Below are positions 36,393 through 44,538 of a DNA stretch of 64,000 nt, piece by piece (position 1 is the stretch's first letter; each line of letters opens with the position of its first letter). The position numbers were made by a program, and so were the translations under genes. The notes beneath the pieces were generated by a model. It saw nothing but the letters and a program-made list of their open reading frames with translations, did no database searches and had not been told where the DNA came from. The stretch is taken from assembly GCF_003096415.1 (NCBI RefSeq), contig NZ_QEKH01000002.1, positions 124,001-188,000 on the forward strand, written 5' to 3'. This stretch comes from Victivallis vadensis. Its GTDB lineage: Bacteria > Verrucomicrobiota > Lentisphaeria > Victivallales > Victivallaceae.

Positions 36393-39300
36393 GGGACCGT
36401 CCGGCGAGGCTTCCCGCAGCCGGCGGAGAGCATCCGCGAGCTTCTCTCGGTTGACCGGTTTGGTCAGGATCATATCGAAAACACTCATGTCGAAGTTGTG
36501 CCTGGAATCCGTATCGGCGGTCACGGCGATGATCCGGATCGTTCCGCCCGCGGGGAGCCGCCGGATCGCCGCGGCGAGTTCGGCTCCGTTCAGGTCGGGC
36601 ATCCACATATCGGAAAAGATCAGTTTCGGGTGTTCTCCGCCGCGGATGCGCTCCAGGGCGGTTTTCGGATCGGAGAGCGCCTCCGCCTTGATATTCAGCT
36701 TTTCGAGCATGGCAGCCAGCACCCGGCAGTTCATCGGGACGTCGTCCACTACCCAGGCGGGTTCCGGATCGTTGAATTCCGCAGCGGAAAAGGCCTGCGG
36801 TGAACCCGTATCCGTGTGCCGCTCCCGGACGGAAAGCTGTTCGAACAGAATCCGGAAGGTGCTGCCGGTGCCGGGAATGCTTTCCAGCGTGACCGAGCCG
36901 CCCATCTTGTCCAGCAGCCGTTTTACGATCGAGAGTCCCAGCCCGGTGCCGTTGGTGGTCCGGTTGCCGCGGACGGCTCCTTCGTCCGCCTGCACGAAAG
37001 GATCGAAAATCCGGCTGTGCAGACCCGGATCGATGCCGATGCCGGTATCCCGGACGGTAATTTCCAGACGGCCGTGACCGCTGTCGGTGGCCCGGAAGTC
37101 TGCCGAAACTGAAATTCCGCCTTTTTCGGTGAATTTAACCGCGTTGCCGACCAGATTGAGCAGAATCTGACGCAGGCGGGCGTCATTCAGGTAAATCTCG
37201 GGGAGTTCCGCCGGCGCTTCAATCCGGAAGTCAAGGCCTTTCTTGCGGGCCATGTGCTTGAAAATAGAACCGATTTCAGCCAGCAGGCGGTTGAAGTCGA
37301 CCCATTCCAGCGGAATTTCCACCAGATCCGCTTCGAAACGGGAAATCTCCAGCACATCGTTGATCAGCTGCAGCAGGGTTTGGCCGGCGGTGTTGATATT
37401 GGCCGCATAGTCGTGCAGCTCCTCGGAATCCGGCGAGGTGGCCTGCAGCAGCTCGCTGAAGCCGATGATCGAGTTGAGCGGGGTGCGGATTTCATGGCTC
37501 ATCATGGCCAGGAAGTTACTCTTGGTCTGATACGCCTGGCGGGTCAGCTCCAGGGCTTCGGCGGTCCGGCGCTGAAGCTCTTTCTGGCGGGTCACATCGA
37601 CCGCGCACTCCAGCACATTGACCACTTTGCCGGCTTCGTCCAGCACCGGAATCGCGGTGACCTCGTAATCGTGGCCATTTAGGGAAAAGCTGTGGAACGC
37701 CTTCTCGCCGGTTCGGAGCGCCTGCTGCACGGGGCAGTGTCGCGGATAGGTGTCGTGGCGGCAGAACACCTGATAGCAGGGGCGCTTCAGAACCTCTTCC
37801 GCGCTGAGCCCCAGCGCTTTGACCACCTCGTTATTCATGGAAAGCATCCGGCCGGCGGTGTCGAAGAGCAGAACCGGGATGTTCATGTTGTCCAGCAGGA
37901 TGCTCTGCATGCGTTCCTTCTGGCGGACCAGCATATCCTGATTGCGCCGCGTGATCGCCAGTTCAAGCAGGTCGGCGCACGCTTTGACCAGCGCCGCGTC
38001 GGTCCCCGTGAACTTCTCTTCGCTCCGGAAGCCCAGCAGCAGGAAACCGGTCAGCCTGCCGTTCTGCCGGAGCCCGGCAGCGTAGAAACCGACAAAATCG
38101 AGATGCCGGAAGTTGGCGACCACTTCCGGATTGACCGGAACGAAATCCTGCTCCCGGCGGAGGCAGACCACCTCTTTTTGCATCAGGCGGTGTGCGAAGG
38201 GACTTTCCCGCCACGCCTGCAGCCGCCTGATGCCCTCGGTGCCGGTCTGCAGCTCCGGTTCGCTCCACAGATGGGTGATGTTGACCTGCGAATCCTCCTG
38301 CGCGTATTCATAGAGACAGGCGAGTCCTGCCCCGAAGAAGCCGGCGAACTGTTCCAGAATCGCGTTCATGGTCTCAGCATAATCTTCATTGGCCGCGAGC
38401 TTGGTCAGACAACTGTTCCAGAGCTGCTCCTGTTTCAGGAAGTCGCTCTGGCGGCGGAGCAGTCTCTCTTTTTCCTGCTCCAGAATATGCTGCTCGGTAA
38501 TGTTGTTGGCCATCGTCAGCAGCAAAGAGTGGTGTTCATCAATCCGGACGTTGCGGCGGACCGCGTGAAAGTAGCCGACGGTTCCATCCGAGTAGGGATA
38601 GGTGTCGGTTCTTTCGACCAGCTGGCCGTCGGGCGGAACGGCGAGATCCTCCTCGCGGAGCCGGTCCGCGATTTCGGCCATTCCCGGAATATCGCAATCG
38701 CGCTTGCCGAGAACTGTTTTTTCCGGGAGGCCGGAGACGCGCTCGCTGGTCCGGTTCCAGAATACGTAGCGGTAGTCGTCATCCGGATCCTTTCCCTGAA
38801 CGATTGCCGGGATGTGATCCAGAATCGCCTGAAGCAGCCGGTTGGCGGTATGTGTCTGCTCCTCCGCCTTTCGCTCCCGGTCGATGTTGAGTGAAATGCA
38901 CAGCACACATTCGCGGCCCATGATCGAAACCGGCAGCCGGTAGATCACCATCCGGCGCCACTCGCCGTCGGAATCGTAGTCGAAACTCACGCTCCGGCCG
39001 GTCCGGAACACCTGCTCGACCTGCGGAGTGATCTGTTCCAGCGTCTGCCGGCTCAGGCTGTCCAACAGGGTGGTTGCCTGCCGGTAGGGGACCGGCGGCT
39101 GGTTGACGTCGCGGTGGCGGACCAGCAAATTCAGATTGCGGTCCAGCACCGTGATCTGCAGCGGCAGCGAGCGGAAAATCGCGGCGTTGACGCGATCTTT
39201 TTCGCGCGCCTGCCGCAATAGATGCAGCAATACGGTCAGCAGGGCCACCAGGATAAGCAGCAGCAGGATCACGCCGGAGGCCAGCAGCACATAGTTGCGG

Positions 39301-40346
39301 TGGGTGTCCCACACGGTGTTGGGTTTCTGAAGGAATACGGTGTCGGGCGGCAGCGCGGCGAGCCGGGCCCCGGTTTTGAGCAGCAGCGGGTAATTCATCA
39401 CCAGCCGGGAGCAGGTTCGGGCGACCGGGATATGCCTGGCGCTTCCGGCTCGGATGGTTTGGGTGACCAGATCGGCTATCTGCCGTCCCCACTCGTCGAC
39501 GGAGATCAGGTAACCGCCGAGCACTCCGCTGTTGAGGCCGTAATCGACCAGTGAGAAGTTGCGGATTTTACGGTTGGGGTTATGGGCTTCCAGCCGGGCG
39601 GCCAATTCGTCGACCTGTACGGTTTTGCCGGTCCTCTTATCACGCCAGGGGGTGGTGGAGATCAGGATTACGTCGCCGGCGGGCAGCCCGGAAATCCGTT
39701 CGACATACTCATCCGGGGTAATTTCGTCGTCGTAGAGAAAGAGGAGCCGGTAACCCCGCGGGAGTCCGGCGAGCTGTCTGCGGATTCGTTCCTCCCGGTC
39801 GCGCATATTGTCGTAGCCGGAGGTAATCACGATATTGCGGCAGGAGGGAAACAACGCGGCCGCCGTCAGCGCGGTTTCGGCGGCGTCCCGGTAACGGATC
39901 AGGCCGGTGGAGTTCGGGTACTCCTGCTGAAGCCCCTGCTCCTGCTCCGGCGCATCGTAGAAAACGACGGGGATATCGAGTTTCCGCGCTTTCAGGAACT
40001 CCAGGATCGGGTGGGTCAGCGGATGGCGCGAAATAATCAGGTCGCACCGGCCGTCCTGCAGTTCACGGGCGAGCTGTTCGAGCGCCGCCCGCACGGCGGA
40101 ATCGGACTGGTGCTGGGTGATCCAGATGGCATTGATTTCCGCCGGCAGTCCGGTCCGTTCCGGGTCGAGCGCGTCGATTACGCTGTAGGCGACGTCGGAC
40201 GGGAGACGGTAAGTCGGATCATGCTGGGCGACCAGCAGAATTCTGGTTTTCTTTTCAGGCGCAATTCCACTGGTCACAAAGGGAGTACTGCACAGGAGCA
40301 GCAGCACTGCCGCCCATGCCGGGAAACAGGATTTGTTCAGATTCAT
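36390..40346 (-). CDS. Large membrane hybrid histidine kinase with periplasmic substrate-binding-type sensor
   Basis: 1318 aa; start 40346 (GGGA 8 bp upstream) gives a signal/anchor helix at about 10-30. Order: periplasmic ABC_sub_bind-like domain (about 35-330: RILLVAQHDPTYRLPSDV, FYDAPEQEQGLQQEYPNSTGLIRY), membrane helix (about 350-375), PAS (385-490), PAS (510-625), GAF-like (640-800), a third PAS with clustered Cys (CYQVFCRHDTYPRHCP, about 830-925), HisKA with phospho-His about 951 (MSHEIRTPLNSIIGFSEL), HATPase (NLVGNAVKFTEKG, DTGIGID, GTGLGLSIVKRL), and a receiver domain with Asp about 1246 (IFSDMWMPDLNGAEL). No response regulator or transporter gene is adjacent. The ligand is unknown; a small solute bound outside the cell is likely. 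Confidence 0.9.
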   Translation of the reverse strand: MNLNKSCFPAWAAVLLLLCSTPFVTSGIAPEKKTRILLVAQHDPTYRLPSDVAYSVIDALDPERTGLPAEINAIWITQHQSDSAVRAALEQLARELQDGRCDLIISRHPLTHPILEFLKARKLDIPVVFYDAPEQEQGLQQEYPNSTGLIRYRDAAETALTAAALFPSCRNIVITSGYDNMRDREERIRRQLAGLPRGYRLLFLYDDEITPDEYVERISGLPAGDVILISTTPWRDKRTGKTVQVDELAARLEAHNPNRKIRNFSLVDYGLNSGVLGGYLISVDEWGRQIADLVTQTIRAGSARHIPVARTCSRLVMNYPLLLKTGARLAALPPDTVFLQKPNTVWDTHRNYVLLASGVILLLLILVALLTVLLHLLRQAREKDRVNAAIFRSLPLQITVLDRNLNLLVRHRDVNQPPVPYRQATTLLDSLSRQTLEQITPQVEQVFRTGRSVSFDYDSDGEWRRMVIYRLPVSIMGRECVLCISLNIDRERKAEEQTHTANRLLQAILDHIPAIVQGKDPDDDYRYVFWNRTSERVSGLPEKTVLGKRDCDIPGMAEIADRLREEDLAVPPDGQLVERTDTYPYSDGTVGYFHAVRRNVRIDEHHSLLLTMANNITEQHILEQEKERLLRRQSDFLKQEQLWNSCLTKLAANEDYAETMNAILEQFAGFFGAGLACLYEYAQEDSQVNITHLWSEPELQTGTEGIRRLQAWRESPFAHRLMQKEVVCLRREQDFVPVNPEVVANFRHLDFVGFYAAGLRQNGRLTGFLLLGFRSEEKFTGTDAALVKACADLLELAITRRNQDMLVRQKERMQSILLDNMNIPVLLFDTAGRMLSMNNEVVKALGLSAEEVLKRPCYQVFCRHDTYPRHCPVQQALRTGEKAFHSFSLNGHDYEVTAIPVLDEAGKVVNVLECAVDVTRQKELQRRTAEALELTRQAYQTKSNFLAMMSHEIRTPLNSIIGFSELLQATSPDSEELHDYAANINTAGQTLLQLINDVLEISRFEADLVEIPLEWVDFNRLLAEIGSIFKHMARKKGLDFRIEAPAELPEIYLNDARLRQILLNLVGNAVKFTEKGGISVSADFRATDSGHGRLEITVRDTGIGIDPGLHSRIFDPFVQADEGAVRGNRTTNGTGLGLSIVKRLLDKMGGSVTLESIPGTGSTFRILFEQLSVRERHTDTGSPQAFSAAEFNDPEPAWVVDDVPMNCRVLAAMLEKLNIKAEALSDPKTALERIRGGEHPKLIFSDMWMPDLNGAELAAAIRRLPAGGTIRIIAVTADTDSRHNFDMSVFDMILTKPVNREKLADALRRLREASPDGP

Positions 40347-40386
40347 ATTGATTTTCCCGTTGGGACCGCGTGAATATTTGCCGGAG

Positions 40387-40415
40387 AAGATACTCCATAT
40401 GACATTGAAATACAA
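40387..40415 (-). promoter_or_regulatory. Candidate promoter of the hybrid kinase gene
   Basis: Minus-strand TTGTAT (40410-40415), 17-bp spacer, TATCTT (40387-40392); start codon about 41 bp downstream. Confidence 0.45.
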
Positions 40416-40469
40416 ATCCTGAGTATGATTTTTGCCGATCTTATCGAATGAAACGGAGTGCCGGGAACA

Positions 40470-40910
40470 CTATTTCTTCAACGCTTTCTGCAACTCACGC
40501 TGCAACAGCGGAAGATTCTCCTGAATTTTCAGCGAGGTCACTTTGGCGGTAGCCGCTCCGATCCTGGGATCGGCGGCGGCTTTTTTGCGGCCCAGCGGAG
40601 TCCGGTAGAAAGCGATCAGGCCCTTGAGTTCATCGACCGTGTAGTTGTCCAGATAGATGGTCGCCAGGTCCTCCTTGAGTACTTCGAAGGAAAAACACTT
40701 CTTCAGGTACCGTTCGATCACAGGCCGGGCCGGATCGCTGTCTTTGGGACTCATCTGCGTCAGCGCGGAGTTGAAGGTCTGGTCGAGCACCTGCTCGGTG
40801 CCGTCGGCTTTCAGCAGCTCAATCGCGAGCGCACGGTCGGCGGCGCTGTATTCGGCGGCGGCGAGAGAGAACGACAGAGACACGGCGGCGCAAAGGATGG
40901 CGAATTTCAT
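40470..40910 (-). CDS. Exported DUF2059-family protein
   Basis: 146 aa with a signal peptide of about 19 residues (MKFAILCAAVSLSFSLAAA). The helical mature domain has the DUF2059 pattern: ALAIELLKADGTEQVLDQ, then YLDNYTVDELKGLIAFYRTPLGRKKA, a wording shared by this broadly distributed periplasmic family of unknown function. The start overlaps the cvfB stop by 4 bp (ATGA), so it is the last gene of the lnt-DUF89-cvfB-DUF2059 operon. Confidence 0.88.
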   Translation of the reverse strand: MKFAILCAAVSLSFSLAAAEYSAADRALAIELLKADGTEQVLDQTFNSALTQMSPKDSDPARPVIERYLKKCFSFEVLKEDLATIYLDNYTVDELKGLIAFYRTPLGRKKAAADPRIGAATAKVTSLKIQENLPLLQRELQKALKK

Positions 40911-41770
40911 GGTTGTTTTTCCTCCTGAGGTGGATTTAATCGGATTCCGTCTTCGGCGATCGTAATTCTGCCCTCTTTATAGAGCATGCCGATCACCTGT
41001 TTGAATACCCGTTTGCTGAAGCTGAAATAATCGCGGATCGCGGCGAGGTCGCTTTTCGCGTTGAGCGGCAGGAATCCGCCCGCGTCCTCAAGCGCGTCGA
41101 GCACGGCGGGCTTGAAGGCTTTGATTCCCTCGATGCCGTCGGGACGGAGCCGCACGTCGATGCGGTTTTCTTCCGCGCGGATCGCATGGACGTAACCGTC
41201 GAGCCGGTCGCCGGGATGAAGGGTGCGGCAGAGCTCGTTGAAGTAGACGAGTCCGACATAGCTGTCATCGGCGATCACCCGCCAGCCGAGCCGCGCTTCC
41301 TCCCAGACCGTCAGCCGGACTTTCTGGTTCAGCCTGAGCTTGCTCACGTCGCCGGTGTAGAAACGCGACAGCCGCCGCGACGCGACGATGCGGCCGGTGA
41401 CCGGATCGAGATAGAGCTTGACCAGGCAGAGCTCGCCCGGAGTCAGCCGCACCGGCTGTTCGCGGAAGGGGACAAAGAGGTCCTTGTCCAGCCCCCAGTC
41501 GAGGAAGGCCCCGATCCGGGTCTGTTCCTTGACCCGGAGCCGGGCAAGGTCCCCCAGTTGCGCCAGCGGCGTCTGTGTGGTCGCGACGATCCGGTCTTCG
41601 GAGTCGAGGTACAGGAAAACATCGATTTCGTCGTCGACGTCGAGGTTTTCCGGCACATATTTGTTGGGCAGCAGCACCATGTTGCGGCGGTCGGTCCCGT
41701 CGGAGAGGTAAAAACCGAATTCCGTGGTTTTTTCGACGACCAGCCGGTTGAATTTACCGAGTTTCAGCAT
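40907..41770 (-). CDS. cvfB: CvfB/YitL-like S1-domain RNA-binding protein
   Basis: 287 aa. Three S1-like OB folds and a C-terminal winged helix are expected for the family. The segments LVVEKTTEFGFYLSDG...MVLLPNKYVP, IGAFLDWGLDKDLFVPFREQ, and GWRVIADDSYVGLVYFNELCRTLHPGDRLDGYV match S1 repeats 1-3, and the tail KSDLAAIRDYFSFSKRVFKQVIGMLYKEGRI matches the winged helix. CvfB affects virulence and RNA turnover in staphylococci, and its general role is RNA binding. It overlaps the 3' end of the DUF89 gene by 17 bp. Confidence 0.9.
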   Translation of the reverse strand: MLKLGKFNRLVVEKTTEFGFYLSDGTDRRNMVLLPNKYVPENLDVDDEIDVFLYLDSEDRIVATTQTPLAQLGDLARLRVKEQTRIGAFLDWGLDKDLFVPFREQPVRLTPGELCLVKLYLDPVTGRIVASRRLSRFYTGDVSKLRLNQKVRLTVWEEARLGWRVIADDSYVGLVYFNELCRTLHPGDRLDGYVHAIRAEENRIDVRLRPDGIEGIKAFKPAVLDALEDAGGFLPLNAKSDLAAIRDYFSFSKRVFKQVIGMLYKEGRITIAEDGIRLNPPQEEKQP

Positions 41771-42623
41771 GAAGATTCCTTCCGAGGATCTGGATGGAGC
41801 CGAGCGGCTGTCGCAGCCGTTCGGCGATTACTTTGCATTTGATGCGGAGCAGGAAATAAACGGGGCCCCGGAAATCCTCATCCAGCGATTCGAAATTTCC
41901 CTGCCCCTTTGAGATTACGAGATCGGCGCTGTGGAGCGCGTCGAGAATTTCAGGAGAACTCCGGCGCAGCGACACGCCGGGCGCGCGGTCCCCGGTGTCG
42001 AGGACCGGCGCGAAGTCGATTCCGGAAAGCATCGCTTCGCGGCGGGTCACGTCGTTCAGCACCGGCTTGCCGCGCACGCCGATCACCAGTTTGTCGGCAT
42101 ACGGTTCCATCAGCAGCCGGTCGACCACCGCTTCGCCGCAGTTGTCGAGCATGTAGAAGATCCGCTTCGCCCGGTCCATCCGCCGCTTCAGGTCGGCGCA
42201 GGCGGTCCGGTCGAACGGCAGGTCGAACACCTCGCGGATACCCGCTTCGGCTTCGAGCAGGTTGAATTCCGGGTTTACCCCGTAGTCGATGATGTTCCCG
42301 CCGATCGCCATGCGGACTTTCGCCTCGAAGGGATCGGGCTGTTCTTCGGCAAGCTCGCGCAGCTCCGGCAGCAGCTCAAGGCCCAGCCGGGTGGACTGGT
42401 CCTTGACCTCCCGGAACGGGTCGTCGATGCCGGAGACTTCGCTGACGATTTCGTTGAACTGGCCGGCGAACTCCGGCGGAGTGGCGCGGTCGTCGGCCTC
42501 CAGCACTTTTTGCAGCATCCGCCTGATCAGCCGGGACTGTTCCTCCGGGTCAGGGGAGGCCAGTTTGGCCAGCCGCACCGATTGGGAGAGGATGCAGGCA
42601 TAACAGTCGGTTTGCACACGCAT
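41754..42623 (-). CDS. DUF89 / ARMT1-like damage-control phosphatase
   Basis: 289 aa from the ATG at 42623 (GGGGAG 7 bp upstream). The frame stays open far upstream, but that part is antisense-frame shadow of lnt. The N-terminus has CYACILSQSVRLAKL, typical of the small bacterial DUF89 proteins, followed by IGGNIIDYGVNPEFN and the metal-site segments FYMLDNCGEAVVDRLLME (usually DNAGE) and DLVISKGQGNFESLDE. Family members are Mn2+/Co2+-dependent phosphatases that remove damaged phosphometabolites. Lies 2 bp after lnt and overlaps cvfB by 17 bp. Confidence 0.85.
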   Translation of the reverse strand: MRVQTDCYACILSQSVRLAKLASPDPEEQSRLIRRMLQKVLEADDRATPPEFAGQFNEIVSEVSGIDDPFREVKDQSTRLGLELLPELRELAEEQPDPFEAKVRMAIGGNIIDYGVNPEFNLLEAEAGIREVFDLPFDRTACADLKRRMDRAKRIFYMLDNCGEAVVDRLLMEPYADKLVIGVRGKPVLNDVTRREAMLSGIDFAPVLDTGDRAPGVSLRRSSPEILDALHSADLVISKGQGNFESLDEDFRGPVYFLLRIKCKVIAERLRQPLGSIQILGRNLHAETR

Positions 42624-42625
42624 GG

Positions 42626-44377
42626 TCAGCTCCCCGCACCAGGCCGGCGGATCGCGTCCAGCAGGGCTTGTTTTCGCTTTTTGAAGCCGGCGAATGCCGC
42701 CAGCCAGAACACCGCTTCCACGGCAGCCAGTACTGCGATGAACCATTCGCCGTGGCGGACGTAAAAGGTATAGGAAGGGGATGGTTCGACGCCGACGGCA
42801 AGCGTCTTTACGCCGCGCCCGCGCCGCAGTTCGGGGCGCTGTTCCGGGCCGTCCACGGTCAATACCTGCGTGATCCGTCCGTACGGGGTCACCACCAGAG
42901 AGCCGCCGTTGTTGCCGCAGCGGACCATCGGCAGACCGGTTTCGACGGCGCGCAGCGTCGCGTTGGCGAGGTGCTGCTCCGGCTCGCTGCTCTTCGGATA
43001 CCACGCGTCGTTGGAGAGCACCACCAGCACGTTCGCGCCGCGCCGCGCGAACTCCCGCGTCAGGTAGCCGAACACCCCTTCGTAACAGATTGCGGTTCCG
43101 GCCCGCACATCGGAGCGGACTTCGATCGGGTTGTAGTCGGCTCCCGGCACCAGATCGCGGTTCATATCGATCATCCTGACGATGAAACCCGGCAGACAGC
43201 GGCGGAACGGGATGTATTCGCCGTAGGGAACCCGGTGGATCTTGTCGTATTTGTGGCGGAGCCTGCCGCGGTGGTTGAAGAACAGCGCGCTGTTGGTCAT
43301 GCCGGGAGGAGTGGCTGAGCCGGGCAGTTTGTCCTCGAAGTCGATCGCGCCGATCAGCATCGGCACGCCGCTCTGCAGGATCAGGTTCTGCAGGCCGATC
43401 CGGAACAGGAAACTGACTGAATGCGTGGAACGGTACGGCACCGGCACCGCGCTCTCCGGCCACAGCAGGATTTCGGGCTTCGGCTTGCCCGCGAGCGCGT
43501 CGCGGCTGAGCTGCAGATAGATTTCGAGCGCTTCCTGTGCCTGGTTGGTGTTCGCGTTGCGGCGCTGTGAGATATCCCCCTGGATCACCGCCGGGAACCA
43601 GTTGGGCTTCACCGGCTTTTCGCGGTCCAGCCGGATCAGTCCGCCGAGCATCGCGAGCGTCAGCGTCAGCACCGCGGCCAGCAGCACGCGCAGCCCCGGC
43701 CCCCGGAAGCCGGTCCGGCAGGCGGCATACAGCGCGCCTCCGGCCAGCGCGATCAGGAAGTTGATCCCGTAACTGCCGGTGAACGCGGCCAGCTGGATCA
43801 ACGCGAGGTTGCGGTACTGGGTCACGGCGAGGTCGTTCCAGTTGAACAGCCTCGACCGGGTCCACTCCAGCAGCGTGAACAGCGCGGCCGAACCGACCGC
43901 AAAACAGAGCCACCGGCCGAAGGCGGCGGAACTTTGCAGGAATTTTTCACGTTCCTCGAAGCCTCCCAGTTCGGCGGCGAGCGGATAGAGGGTGTTGCGC
44001 TTCAGGAAAGGGATCAGCCCCGCCCAGACCGCCGGCCACACCGAGATCACCGGTGCAAGCAAATAGGGGACCGCCGGGTCGATCTCCCGCAGGAACTGGT
44101 AGGCGAAGAGCGACCAGCCCAGCCCCCACACCCAGCCCGCCAGCGCCGCGAAACGCCAGTGCGACTCCGCCGCGACCAGATAGAGCAAAAAGACGGAGGC
44201 GAAAACGAGGGGTTCCAGGTTGAAGGGAGGCAGCGCCGCCGCGTAGAGCGCGCCTCCGGCAAAGGCGGTCAGCAGCCGGAACAGCTTTCCGGCGCGGGAG
44301 ATCCGCCAGGATTCATCGGGAGCCTCGGAACCGTCTGTTTCCGGTTTCGACAGAAAAAATTTGCGTAATTGGGGCAT
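42626..44377 (-). CDS. lnt: Apolipoprotein N-acyltransferase
   Basis: 583 aa if begun at 44377 (MPQLRKFF); an ATG at 44431 is in frame but precedes the likely transcription start. About six N-terminal membrane helices (e.g. LLTAFAGGALYAAALPPFNLEPLVFASVFLLYLV) are followed by a periplasmic nitrilase domain and a last helix near the C-terminus. The catalytic triad is visible: Glu about 307 in ILLWPESAVP, Lys about 378 in YDKIHRVPYGEYIPF, and Cys about 430 in GTAICYEGVFG. It adds the third acyl chain to lipoproteins, after LspA. First gene of a four-gene operon. Confidence 0.93.
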   Translation of the reverse strand: MPQLRKFFLSKPETDGSEAPDESWRISRAGKLFRLLTAFAGGALYAAALPPFNLEPLVFASVFLLYLVAAESHWRFAALAGWVWGLGWSLFAYQFLREIDPAVPYLLAPVISVWPAVWAGLIPFLKRNTLYPLAAELGGFEEREKFLQSSAAFGRWLCFAVGSAALFTLLEWTRSRLFNWNDLAVTQYRNLALIQLAAFTGSYGINFLIALAGGALYAACRTGFRGPGLRVLLAAVLTLTLAMLGGLIRLDREKPVKPNWFPAVIQGDISQRRNANTNQAQEALEIYLQLSRDALAGKPKPEILLWPESAVPVPYRSTHSVSFLFRIGLQNLILQSGVPMLIGAIDFEDKLPGSATPPGMTNSALFFNHRGRLRHKYDKIHRVPYGEYIPFRRCLPGFIVRMIDMNRDLVPGADYNPIEVRSDVRAGTAICYEGVFGYLTREFARRGANVLVVLSNDAWYPKSSEPEQHLANATLRAVETGLPMVRCGNNGGSLVVTPYGRITQVLTVDGPEQRPELRRGRGVKTLAVGVEPSPSYTFYVRHGEWFIAVLAAVEAVFWLAAFAGFKKRKQALLDAIRRPGAGS

Positions 44378-44417
44378 TTGAATCGTAATCCCATTGAAAT
44401 AACGGTGCATTCGGTGT

Positions 44418-44446
44418 AATTTACTACACATTTACAACAGAGGCAA
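44418..44446 (-). promoter_or_regulatory. Candidate promoter of the lnt operon
   Basis: Minus-strand TTGCCT (44441-44446), 17-bp spacer, TAAATT (44418-44423). It supports the start at 44377 rather than 44431. The -35 box lies in one arm of the inverted repeat at 44440-44517. Confidence 0.5.
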
Positions 44447-44517
44447 TTTCAAAAGCCGGTTTCGCCCGATTTTTTTCACAAATTCGCACGGCGGAGCCTG
44501 CTTTTGAAAGTTGCCTC
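44440..44517. repeat. Long imperfect inverted repeat between lnt and nadB
   Basis: GAGGCAATTTCAAAAGC (44440-44456) faces GCTTTTGAAAGTTGCCTC (44500-44517), 17 of 18 positions complementary with one extra base. The pairing continues with mismatches through GCCGGTTTCGCC and GGCGGAGCCTGC, for about 27 bp in total around an A/T-rich loop. Confidence 0.75.
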
Positions 44518-44538
44518 GCAAACCAAAGCTGTGTAATC

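Noticed and set aside
42624-43913. N-terminal extension of the DUF89 frame
   Set aside because: Lies in another frame of lnt, is low-complexity Arg/Ala/Gly, and the ribosome-binding site supports the start at 42623.
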